NCBI GenBank assembly: GCA_035562355.1
Contig: DATMXU010000237.1
Location: 1-8,363 of the forward strand
Reading direction: 5' to 3'
Length of the DNA stretch: 8,363 nt
From: Pseudoflavonifractor sp035562355
GTDB taxonomy: Bacteria > Bacillota > Clostridia > Oscillospirales > Oscillospiraceae
The notes below the pieces were generated by a model. The model was not told the DNA's origin. It was given only the letters and a program-made list of their open reading frames with translations, and did no database searches. Below are positions 1-5,515 of this stretch, one piece after another; the stretch's first letter is position 1, and every line of letters begins with the position of its first letter. A program made the translations under genes and the position numbers.

Positions 1-37
1 CACAATATCTGTAATTTTTTAGCATGGGGTGTCGAAC

Positions 38-823
38 ATGATTGCAGCAGAGAGACAGAATTATATCCTCAAGCGACTCCGCACGGACAGCGTGGTTTCC
101 GTGCAGGAGCTGGCCCGGGAGTTTAAAACCACCGAAATGACGGTCCGCCGTGACATGGCGTTTCTGGAGAAACAGGGGCTCATCACCCGCGCCTACGGCG
201 GAGCGATCAGGAATGAGAAGGTGGGCTTTGAGTCCTACTTCGCCAGCCGCCAGGAGGAGCGCCCCGACATCAAGCAGAAGATCGCTGCCAAGGCCGCCGG
301 CCTGATCACAGACGGCGACAGCATTGGAATCGATGTTGGGACCACCGCGTTTGAGATTGCCCGCCACATCAAGGATATGCGGGACCTCAACGTCATCACC
401 GCGTCGCTCCCCGTTCTGATGGAGCTGAGCAATGCCCCCGATATCAAGGTCATCTGCACCGGAGGGGAGCTCTCCCAGAAGGACCTGTCCTTTACCGGGC
501 ACAACGCCATCAATACCATTCGGGAATATATTTTGGACAAGGTGTTCGTGGGTGTGGCGGGCATCTCCTTTGAGCATGGCTATACGCTCTATAACATGCA
601 GGACACCCTGGTTAAACGGGAGCTGATTCAGCGTGCCCGGGAGACCATCATTGTCTCCGACTCCAGCAAGATCGGGTTGGAGAAGTATTCGTTCCTGTGC
701 AACATCGAGGCTGCCTCGAAGATCATTACCGACTCCGGCATCAGCGACGAGGACCGCAAGCGGTTTGAGAGCTGCGGCGTCGAGGTGATCCTGGCGGATG
801 TGGACGAGCCGGCAGGGGAGTAG
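38..823 (+). CDS. DeoR-family transcriptional regulator of the downstream sugar operon
   Basis: DeoR/GlpR-type repressor of 261 residues, the usual family length. The N-terminal winged helix-turn-helix covers about residues 3-56 and carries the family signature: AERQNYIL, then TVRRDM in the recognition helix and RAYGGAI in the wing. Residues about 75-235 form the DeoR C-terminal sensor domain, with the sugar-phosphate pocket motifs IGIDVGTTA, VICTGGEL, VGVAGIS and the closing VSDSSKIG. Such proteins usually repress a nearby catabolic operon and release DNA on binding a phosphorylated sugar intermediate. I chose ATG 38 because it gives the typical N-terminus and has GGGGTG 7 bases upstream; a GTG at 29 would add three residues but has no ribosome site. 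It is the first visible gene of a seven-gene co-directional run, so autoregulation of the operon is likely. The promoter would lie in the 37 bases before it or outside the window; I see no clear one. The effector is unknown. Confidence 0.93.
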   Translation: MIAAERQNYILKRLRTDSVVSVQELAREFKTTEMTVRRDMAFLEKQGLITRAYGGAIRNEKVGFESYFASRQEERPDIKQKIAAKAAGLITDGDSIGIDVGTTAFEIARHIKDMRDLNVITASLPVLMELSNAPDIKVICTGGELSQKDLSFTGHNAINTIREYILDKVFVGVAGISFEHGYTLYNMQDTLVKRELIQRARETIIVSDSSKIGLEKYSFLCNIEAASKIITDSGISDEDRKRFESCGVEVILADVDEPAGE

Positions 824-879
824 GCGTGCCGGGGCCCGTCCATTCTATCCTTAAGCAGTGTGACAGGAGGGACATGAAT

Positions 880-1176
880 ATGTTAAAGGTTTACACAGTG
901 TGCGTCAACGGAATGGGCTCCAGCCTCATCCTTCGGATGACGGTGGAGAAGGCGTTGGCCCAGCTGGGACATGAGGCCACGGTGACGGCGATCGACCTGG
1001 GCAATTTTAAGGGGATGAAGTCGCCCGATCTGGTGGTGACCACGCCTGCCCTGGCCGTATCCATCGCCCCACGGGCGGGCATGGCGGTCGCGACCATTAC
1101 GAACTTCACCGACGTACAGAAGACCAAGGAGAAGATCGAGGCCGCCCTTGCCGGCATTGGCGTCTCAACCCCCTGA
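880..1176 (+). CDS. PTS EIIB component, ascorbate/SgaB-type
   Basis: A 98-residue phosphocarrier matching the lactose/ascorbate-type EIIB fold. It opens MLKVYTVCVNGMGSS, where Cys8 followed by the NGxGSS P-loop is the phosphorylated cysteine site of the UlaB/SgaB family, and later has the typical PDLVVTTPAL strand. It should accept phosphate from EIIA and pass it to a sugar bound by EIIC. AGGAGG at 865-870 lies 9 bases before ATG 880 and only 3 before the in-frame ATG 874, so 880 is preferred; 874 would add two residues. It starts 56 bases after the DeoR gene and ends 46 bases before the BtpA-like gene. The matching EIIA is encoded at 3016-3471, but no EIIC is found between them. It could alternatively be called galactitol-type (SgcB/GatB-like); the two families are related. 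Confidence 0.88.
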   Translation: MLKVYTVCVNGMGSSLILRMTVEKALAQLGHEATVTAIDLGNFKGMKSPDLVVTTPALAVSIAPRAGMAVATITNFTDVQKTKEKIEAALAGIGVSTP

Positions 1177-1188
1177 AATGCCTCCCTT

Positions 1189-1213
1189 CTCCGATTGAGA
1201 CGACTATCGGAGG
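1189..1213 (+). promoter_or_regulatory. Hairpin covering the ribosome binding site of the first btpA-like gene
   Basis: Perfect 7-bp inverted repeat, CTCCGAT (1189-1195) and ATCGGAG (1206-1212), with a 10-base loop. The right arm contains most of the Shine-Dalgarno GGAGG (1209-1213) for the gene starting at 1223. A second pyrimidine stretch, CCTCC at 1181-1185, could pair with the same GGAGG. If formed in mRNA, this would lower translation initiation of the downstream gene relative to EIIB. The repeat is visible; the role is inferred, since short stems can occur by chance. Confidence 0.4.
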
Positions 1214-1222
1214 TAAAGTGAA

Positions 1223-2020
1223 ATGTGGATCAATGAGCTGTGCGGCGGCAAAAAGGCTGCCGTTGGTATGGTACATCTGGATGCCCTGCCGGGTACGGTG
1301 CGCTACGACGCGTCGGCCGGGCTGCCCGGCATCGTCGCCCACGCCAGGGCGGACTATGAGAGCCTGATAGCCGGTGGGATCGACGCCGTGATTTTCTGCA
1401 ACGAGAACGATAAACCCTATTCCAAAAGTGTCGGCCCCCATATCGTGGCCGCTATGACCTCAGTCATCGGGCAGGTGGTGGGCGCGCGCTCCGCCATCCC
1501 CTTCGGGGTGGACGTCCAGTGGGACAGCAAGGCCGCCGTGGCGGTGGCGATGGCGGCCGGGGCCTCCTTTATCCGGGGCATCCTCTGCGGCACCTTCTGC
1601 GGCGACCTGGGGCTGTTCGCTCCGGACGCCGAGGAGCTGCTCAGATTCCGTAGCGCCATTGGAGCCGAGCACGTCAAGCTCCTCACCAACCTTTGCCCCG
1701 AGTTCTCCTGTTCCCTCGACACACGACCCATTGACCTCGTGGCAAAGACCGCGGTCAAGAGCGCCCTCGTGGACGGGCTGTGCGTCTCCGGCGTCATGGC
1801 GGGCACCAGCGCGAAGTACGACGACCTCGTCAGGGTGCGCGAGGCCGTGCCCGGCGTGCCTGTCTTCGCCAATACGGGGGTCAACATGGGCAACGTGGGG
1901 GACATCCTGAAAATCGCCGACGCCTGCGTGGTGGCCACCTGTCTGAAGGCGGGGCAGCAGCCCGGCAACCGCATCGACCGCGCGAATGTGGAGCGGTTCA
2001 TGCGCCTGGCCCGAAGCTGA
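1223..2020 (+). CDS. BtpA/SgcQ-family TIM-barrel protein, copy 1
   Basis: A 265-residue member of the BtpA family (photosystem I biogenesis protein in cyanobacteria, SgcQ in the E. coli sgc operon), which adopts a TIM-barrel fold. Family landmarks, in order: MVHLDALPG (16-24), GGIDAVIFCNEN (51-62), IPFGVDVQWD (92-101), IGAEHVKLLTN (146-156), RPIDLVAKT (168-176), GLCVSGVMAG (185-194) and PVFANTG (213-219). The biochemical activity of bacterial members is not established to my knowledge; location beside PTS genes suggests a sugar-phosphate aldolase, isomerase or similar lyase role (inference). Compared with copy 2 (4265-5074), with which it aligns without gaps over about the first 210 residues, it has Gly119 instead of Glu119 and Ala238-Thr-Cys instead of Gly238-Thr-Thr near the barrel's expected phosphate-binding end. 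GGAGG at 1209-1213 is 9 bases from ATG, within a possible hairpin. Confidence 0.88.
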   Translation: MWINELCGGKKAAVGMVHLDALPGTVRYDASAGLPGIVAHARADYESLIAGGIDAVIFCNENDKPYSKSVGPHIVAAMTSVIGQVVGARSAIPFGVDVQWDSKAAVAVAMAAGASFIRGILCGTFCGDLGLFAPDAEELLRFRSAIGAEHVKLLTNLCPEFSCSLDTRPIDLVAKTAVKSALVDGLCVSGVMAGTSAKYDDLVRVREAVPGVPVFANTGVNMGNVGDILKIADACVVATCLKAGQQPGNRIDRANVERFMRLARS

Positions 2021-2044
2021 TCATTCGAAAGGAGAGAATCGAAT

Positions 2045-3001
2045 ATGAACCGAATTGAGACCGTGCTCGGGGCGATTGCGCCCGAAGAGTTAGGCAGCAC
2101 TAACTATCACGACCATCTGATCACCATCGGCGGCGGCGAGGAGAAGGCCGACAGGGACCTGCGCCTGGACCGGGTGGACTTTGCCATTGACGCCATGCGG
2201 AAGTTCAAGGCCGCGGGCGGCGACGCGCTGGTGGACATGAACCCCATCGACTGCGGCCGCCAGGTGGAGATGCTCCGGGAGATCGCCCAGGCCAGCGGCG
2301 TGCATATTATCGCCTGCACCGGCTTTCAGCGGTCCATCTACTACGACGCGGAGCACTGGGTCAACAAGTACCCGGTGGAGGAGATCGCCCGCCTCATCGC
2401 CGAGGAGGTGACCGAGGGGGTGGAGGTCAACAACTACAACGGCCCCATCGTCAGGCGCAGCAAGGCCAAGGCGGGTGTCATCAAATTCGCCACCCACTAC
2501 AACTGCATCATGCCCATGGAGCACACCGCCATTGAGGCCGGCTGCATGGCGGCGCTCCGGACCGGCGCGCCCATCTCCACCCACACCGAGCGGGGTACGA
2601 TGGGCCTGGAGGTCATCGACCTTGTGGAGCACTACGGGCTGGACCCCCGCCGCGTTACCCTGGGCCACGTGGACCGCAACCCGGATCTCAACTACCATAA
2701 GAAAATGGCCGAGCGGGGCGTTACCCTGGGGTATGACGGACCCAGCCGCGCCAAATACTGGCCTGACAGCGTGCTCATCGACCTCATCAAGGGGATGTGC
2801 GACGCGGGCTACGCCGACCGCATCATGCTGGGCGGCGACAATGGCCGCGCCTCCATGTGGCCCCAATATAAGGGGGGCTACGGCCATAACTACATCCTGG
2901 AGAAGTTTGTTCCCCGTCTGCTGGAGGAGGGCATCCCCCAGGCCTGTGTGGACAAATTCCTCATCCATAACCCCCGCCGCCAGTTTACCATCACGGGATG
3001 A
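2045..3001 (+). CDS. Phosphotriesterase-family metal-dependent hydrolase (lactonase-like)
   Basis: A 318-residue amidohydrolase-superfamily enzyme of the phosphotriesterase (PTE/Php, COG1735) group. All expected binuclear metal ligands can be placed: HDH at 22-24 (family usually HEH), Lys147 in GVIKF as the bridging, probably carboxylated lysine, His180 in ISTHTE, His208 in LGHVDRN and Asp265 in GGDNGR. Cytoplasmic; no signal peptide. Most family members are lactonases rather than true phosphotriesterases, and homologues linked to PTS systems hydrolyse sugar-lactone phosphates. Next to an ascorbate-type EIIB/EIIA pair, hydrolysis of a phosphorylated lactone is the most economical guess, but the substrate is not visible in the sequence. 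ATG 2045 has AAAGGAGAG (2028-2035) upstream; the site sits in the loop of a small ATTCGA/TCGAAT repeat (2023-2028, 2039-2044). The gene follows the BtpA-like gene by 24 bases and ends 14 bases before the EIIA start. Confidence 0.9.
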   Translation: MNRIETVLGAIAPEELGSTNYHDHLITIGGGEEKADRDLRLDRVDFAIDAMRKFKAAGGDALVDMNPIDCGRQVEMLREIAQASGVHIIACTGFQRSIYYDAEHWVNKYPVEEIARLIAEEVTEGVEVNNYNGPIVRRSKAKAGVIKFATHYNCIMPMEHTAIEAGCMAALRTGAPISTHTERGTMGLEVIDLVEHYGLDPRRVTLGHVDRNPDLNYHKKMAERGVTLGYDGPSRAKYWPDSVLIDLIKGMCDAGYADRIMLGGDNGRASMWPQYKGGYGHNYILEKFVPRLLEEGIPQACVDKFLIHNPRRQFTITG

Positions 3002-3015
3002 GAAGGGAAGGACCC

Positions 3016-3471
3016 ATGGGCAGCGAACTCTTTGGAGAAGCAATCTATGCCCGGCGGGCGGCCTCAGATTGGAGGGACGCCGTGGATGTGGCCGGGCGCA
3101 TCTGGCTGGAGAAGGGCGCCTGTGAGCAGAAGTATATAAACCTCATCAAGCGCCAGCTCGCCGAAAACAACGCCTACGCCGTCATCATCCCCGGCCTCGT
3201 GCTGCTCCACGCGACCTCGGGCTACGGCGTGCGGGAGAACTCCCTCATGCTGATCACGCTGGCGGAGCCGGTGCCCTTTGGGCACGAGGAGAACGACCCG
3301 GTGAAGGTGATGATCTGTTTTACCTCTCTGGGACAGAATGACCATATCGACAGTATGCAGCGCATCGCCCGCATGCTCTTTGACCCGGACCTGGTGGAGA
3401 AGTTTTGGGCGGCCGGGAGCGACGAAGCCCTGAAGGCCCTCGTCCTGGAGATGGAGCGTTGCAACGACTAG
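3016..3471 (+). CDS. PTS EIIA component, mannitol/fructose/ascorbate type
   Basis: A 151-residue stand-alone EIIA domain of the PTS_EIIA_2 family (UlaC/SgcA/MtlA-EIIA type). The core AYAVIIPGLVLLHA matches the family's active-site strand, with His65 in LLHA (family LPHA) as the phosphorylated histidine. FGHEENDPVKVMICF (88-102) and the QNDHIDSMQRIARML helix (107-121) are the following conserved blocks; His90 and His110 lie near the active site in relatives. It should receive phosphate from HPr and hand it to the EIIB at 880-1176. I chose ATG 3016 because AGGGAAGGA at 3004-3012 precedes it; ATG 2998 overlaps the upstream stop as ATGA but has no ribosome site and adds six poorly fitting residues. 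It is separated from EIIB by two enzyme genes, and no EIIC is seen in the operon. No PRD or HTH domain is attached, so it is a phosphocarrier, not a regulator. Confidence 0.9.
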   Translation: MGSELFGEAIYARRAASDWRDAVDVAGRIWLEKGACEQKYINLIKRQLAENNAYAVIIPGLVLLHATSGYGVRENSLMLITLAEPVPFGHEENDPVKVMICFTSLGQNDHIDSMQRIARMLFDPDLVEKFWAAGSDEALKALVLEMERCND

Positions 3472-3484
3472 TGGAGGAATCTCT

Positions 3485-4231
3485 ATGACACGCCTGATCG
3501 AAGAAATGACCTGGCCGGAGGCAAAGGAGCGCATCCCTCAGGCGCCCTTTATCTTCGTGCCCGTGGGCTCTACCGAGCAGCACGGGTACCATATGCCCCT
3601 GGGTACCGACAATTTTACAGCCGTGGACGAGTGCGCCCGCTGCGCCGCGCTCACCGACGGACTGGTGATGCCCTGCGTCAATTATGGGCAGATCTGGTCC
3701 CACAACGATTTCCCCGGCGATATGTGGCTCTCTCCCAACACCCTCAAGCAGGTGCTCAAGGAGCTGGCCATCCGCCTGAAGGCCCACGGGGCCCAAAACA
3801 TCGTCTTCCTCTCGGGCCACGGCGGCAACGTGGGCACCATCAAGGAGGCGGCCCGGGAGCTCTACGACGAGGAGGATATGCGCAATGTGTACTACTTCTG
3901 CCTCTATAAGCAGCTGGAGTACGCCAAAGACCTCACCGACTCCCCGGTCTACAGCCCCTCCTTCATGCACGCCGAGGAGATCGAGACCTCTATGATGCTC
4001 CATATCCGGCCCGACCTCATCCATCTGGACCGGGCGGTGGAGAGCTGTCCCAAGATACCCGCATACTACTCCTGCAGCGCGGTCAAGTGGAGCGAGTTCA
4101 ACCCCGTGGGCAGCTTTGGCAATCCTAAAACCGCCACTGCGGAGCACGGCCGCGTCTTCCTGGAGCGCATGTGTCAGGGCATTGCCGACAAGCTGCGCGC
4201 GTGTGTGGCCGAGCGGGCGGAGGAGACGTGA
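3485..4231 (+). CDS. Creatininase-family amidohydrolase
   Basis: A 248-residue enzyme of the creatininase/creatinine amidohydrolase family, normal length. Signature motifs are VGSTEQHGYHMPLGTD at 27-42 (metal ligands Glu31, His33, Asp42), SGHGGN at 110-115 (His112) and HAEEIETSMM at 162-171, the family's HAxExETS block with Glu165. These build the binuclear metal site used to hydrolyse cyclic or linear amides; known relatives act on creatinine, formamidopyrimidines or peptides such as the mycofactocin precursor. Position 114 is Gly, as in the broad family, where true creatininases have a glutamate, so real creatinine activity is unlikely. In this operon it probably cleaves a C-N bond in a sugar-derived substrate (inference). 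GGAGG at 3473-3477 is 7 bases before ATG, and the gene starts 13 bases after EIIA stops. Confidence 0.92.
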   Translation: MTRLIEEMTWPEAKERIPQAPFIFVPVGSTEQHGYHMPLGTDNFTAVDECARCAALTDGLVMPCVNYGQIWSHNDFPGDMWLSPNTLKQVLKELAIRLKAHGAQNIVFLSGHGGNVGTIKEAARELYDEEDMRNVYYFCLYKQLEYAKDLTDSPVYSPSFMHAEEIETSMMLHIRPDLIHLDRAVESCPKIPAYYSCSAVKWSEFNPVGSFGNPKTATAEHGRVFLERMCQGIADKLRACVAERAEET

Positions 4232-4264
4232 TCGTTAACTGCTTGCCAAGGAGGGCATGATATT

Positions 4265-5074
4265 ATGAACTGGATCAAAGAGACCTTCGGCACAGAGAAA
4301 CCCATCATCGCCATGTGCCACCTGCGGGCGATGCCCGGCGACCCATACTACGACAGGGGCAAGGGGATGGCGGAGGTCCTCCGCTCGGCCCGGCACGATC
4401 TGCTGGCGCTGCAGGAGGGCGGCGTGGACGCCGTCATGTTCAGCAACGAGTTCAGCCTTCCCTACCTCACCCAGGTAAAGCCTGAGACCGTAGCCTGTAT
4501 GGGCCGCATCATCGGGGAACTGAAGAGCGAGATCTCCATCCCTTACGGGGTCAACTGCCTGTGGGACCCCATCGCCTCTCTGGACCTGGCCGTCGCCACC
4601 GACGCCAGGTTTGTCCGTGAGATATTCACCGGAGTCTACGCCAGCGACTTCGGCCTGTGGAATACCGACTGCGGCAACGCGGTGCGCCACCAGCGGGAGA
4701 TCGGGGCCGAGCATGTCAGGCTCCTCTTCAATATCGTCCCCGAGGCGGCCCAGTACTTAGCCGACCGGCCCATCGAGTCGGTGGCCAAAACCACGGTTTT
4801 CAACTGCCGGCCCGACGCGCTGTGCGTCTCGGGCGCCACCGCCGGGGCGGCTACCGACCCCGAGCTCCTGCGCCGGGCGAAAAACGCCGCGGGAGACACC
4901 GCCGTCTTTGCCAACACCGGCTGCCGTAAGGAGACCATCGAAACCCTCCTTACCATCGCCGACGGGGCCGTGGTCGGCACCACCTTCAAGTACGACGGTA
5001 AATTTGAGAACAATACCGACGCCGGACGGGTCAGGGACTTCATGTCCGTGGTCCGGGCCTTCCGAAATTCGTAA
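4265..5074 (+). CDS. BtpA/SgcQ-family TIM-barrel protein, copy 2
   Basis: A 269-residue BtpA/SgcQ protein and the last gene of the operon. It aligns along its whole length with copy 1 and keeps the same landmarks: GGVDAVMFSNE (52-62), IPYGVNCLWD (92-101), IGAEHVRLLFN (146-156), RPIESVAKT (168-176), ALCVSGATAG (185-194) and VFANTG (214-219). It looks closer to SgcQ than copy 1: it has the full REIFTGVYASDFGLWNTD block (118-135), with Glu119 and Asp128, and VVGTTFKYDG (236-245), a plausible phosphate-binding loop at strand 8. The reaction is unknown; a sugar-phosphate substrate is inferred from the PTS context. AAGGAGG at 4248-4254 is 10 bases before ATG 4265, and there are 33 bases after the creatininase-like gene. 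A strong hairpin begins 8 bases after its stop. Confidence 0.9.
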   Translation: MNWIKETFGTEKPIIAMCHLRAMPGDPYYDRGKGMAEVLRSARHDLLALQEGGVDAVMFSNEFSLPYLTQVKPETVACMGRIIGELKSEISIPYGVNCLWDPIASLDLAVATDARFVREIFTGVYASDFGLWNTDCGNAVRHQREIGAEHVRLLFNIVPEAAQYLADRPIESVAKTTVFNCRPDALCVSGATAGAATDPELLRRAKNAAGDTAVFANTGCRKETIETLLTIADGAVVGTTFKYDGKFENNTDAGRVRDFMSVVRAFRNS

Positions 5075-5081
5075 TGACGCA

Positions 5082-5116
5082 TGAGAAACGCCGCCGATCA
5101 TCGGCGGCGTTTCTCA
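5082..5116. terminator. Bidirectional intrinsic terminator between convergent genes
   Basis: Perfect 16-bp inverted repeat, 5082-5097 and 5101-5116, with a TCA loop. The GC-rich core CGCCGCCGA/TCGGCGGCG is flanked by GAGAAA and TTTCTC, so each strand reads as a stem ending in a short U-rich run, the usual design of a shared terminator. It lies 8 bases past the stop of the rightward operon, and its right arm contains the TGA stop (5114-5116) of the leftward zinc-ribbon gene. No further T-run follows the stem on either strand, so efficiency is uncertain. Confidence 0.8.
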
Positions 5117-5323
5117 GTGCATGAGGAAGTCCAGAATGTCCATCGCGCCGTCGTTGGCGGCCTTGTAGAGCTCGGTGTACCCGCACTGGGTGCAGGTGAT
5201 GGTGATAAACTTTTTGTTCTGCACGTCAAAGAGCTTGGCGAAGTTCCCGCCGGTGGCCTGGAACTGGTCGTGCTCATAGCTGTGGCACCCGCACTTGGGA
5301 CAGATGTACTGCTGTTGGCCCAT
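5114..5323 (-). CDS. Small zinc-ribbon protein (COG3478/YpzJ-like)
   Basis: A 69-residue protein with two CxxC knuckles: CPKC at residues 8-11 and CTQC at 44-47, separated by the very characteristic ATGGNFAKLFDVQNKKF (23-39). This matches the short Firmicutes zinc-ribbon family annotated as predicted nucleic-acid-binding (PF09855 type); no biochemical role is known to me. The start is ATG at 5323-5321, because AAGGAGG (complement of 5331-5337) lies 7 bases upstream; an in-frame ATG at 5386 would add 21 residues with no ribosome site. The gene is alone on the minus strand, convergent with the sugar operon and divergent from the phosphopantetheinyl transferase gene. Its stop codon falls inside the shared terminator stem. 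The likely promoter is at 5358-5386. Confidence 0.88.
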   Translation of the reverse strand: MGQQQYICPKCGCHSYEHDQFQATGGNFAKLFDVQNKKFITITCTQCGYTELYKAANDGAMDILDFLMH

Positions 5324-5357
5324 TGAAATCCCTCCTTCTTTGTCATGACCTGTCATC

Positions 5358-5386
5358 ATTTTATGGAAGGCGGATTGAAAATACAA
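5358..5386 (-). promoter_or_regulatory. Predicted sigma-A promoter for the zinc-ribbon gene
   Basis: Read on the minus strand: TTGTAT (5386-5381), a 17-base spacer, then TAAAAT (5363-5358). The -10 matches consensus at five of six positions and the -35 at three, with ideal spacing. Transcription would start near 5351, leaving a leader of about 28 bases. An 8-bp palindrome GTCATGAC (5342-5349) sits at the predicted start. Confidence 0.5.
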
Positions 5387-5430
5387 GAAAGAGAGGATTA
5401 AAATCCCCTGAAAAGGACTTGCAGCCGCTT

Positions 5431-5462
5431 CTTTTCAATTGTATAAAATAGCAATTGAAAAG
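5431..5462. promoter_or_regulatory. 11-bp perfect inverted repeat, candidate operator
   Basis: CTTTTCAATTG (5431-5441) and CAATTGAAAAG (5452-5462) are perfect reverse complements separated by 10 bases, TATAAAATAG. The two half-site centres are 21 bases apart, about two helical turns, as expected for a dimeric repressor bound to one DNA face. The right arm overlaps the -35 box TTGAAA (5455-5460) of the rightward promoter. A third copy of the half-site core, TGAAAAGG, occurs at 5409-5416 in the same direction as the right arm. The binding protein is unknown. The spacer TATAAA together with TTGCAG (5419-5424, 17 bases upstream) could also be a second, weaker promoter. Confidence 0.5.
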
Positions 5463-5483
5463 GGTATACCTCTGGGGTAGAAT
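5455..5483 (+). promoter_or_regulatory. Predicted sigma-A promoter for the phosphopantetheinyl transferase gene
   Basis: TTGAAA (5455-5460), a 17-base spacer, then TAGAAT (5478-5483). Both hexamers match consensus at five of six positions with ideal spacing. Transcription would start near 5490, about 26 bases before GTG 5516. The spacer holds an 8-bp palindrome GGTATACC (5463-5470), and the -35 is covered by the inverted repeat at 5431-5462, so repression is plausible. Confidence 0.6.
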
Positions 5484-5515
5484 AAGAGGAAAATTCTAAG
5501 TTGGGAGGGGAGCGC

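Noticed and set aside
826..873. Longer N-terminus for EIIB starting at 826
   Set aside because: The extra 16-18 residues do not match EIIB, and the AGGAGG at 865-870 would lie inside the coding region; ATG 880 gives the normal family start.
1417..2100. Minus-strand open frame of 227 codons opposite BtpA copy 1
   Set aside because: The Ser/Arg/Pro/Thr-rich composition is typical of an antisense frame, and BtpA copy 1 is strongly supported on the other strand.
2090..3043. Long open frame of 317 codons on the minus strand opposite the PTE-like gene
   Set aside because: It is a GC-rich shadow of a well-supported plus-strand gene; its translation is dominated by Val, Gly, His and Ala with no recognisable motif, and no ribosome site or operon context supports it.
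2475..3125. Plus-strand open frame of 216 codons in another frame within the PTE-like and EIIA genes
   Set aside because: Its Pro/Ser/Trp/Arg-rich translation has no family features, and it runs across the junction of two real genes.
3320..4147. Minus-strand open frame of 275 codons opposite EIIA and the creatininase-like gene
   Set aside because: It crosses two convincing plus-strand genes, has no family motif, and its open length follows from the biased third positions of the real genes.
5081..5326. Plus-strand open frame of 81 codons opposite the zinc-ribbon gene
   Set aside because: It starts inside the terminator stem and lies antisense to a clear CxxC protein with a good ribosome site.
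5501..5515. TTG 5501 as start of the phosphopantetheinyl transferase
   Set aside because: It would translate the GGGAGGGG ribosome site itself and lies only about 11 bases after the predicted transcription start, without its own ribosome site.
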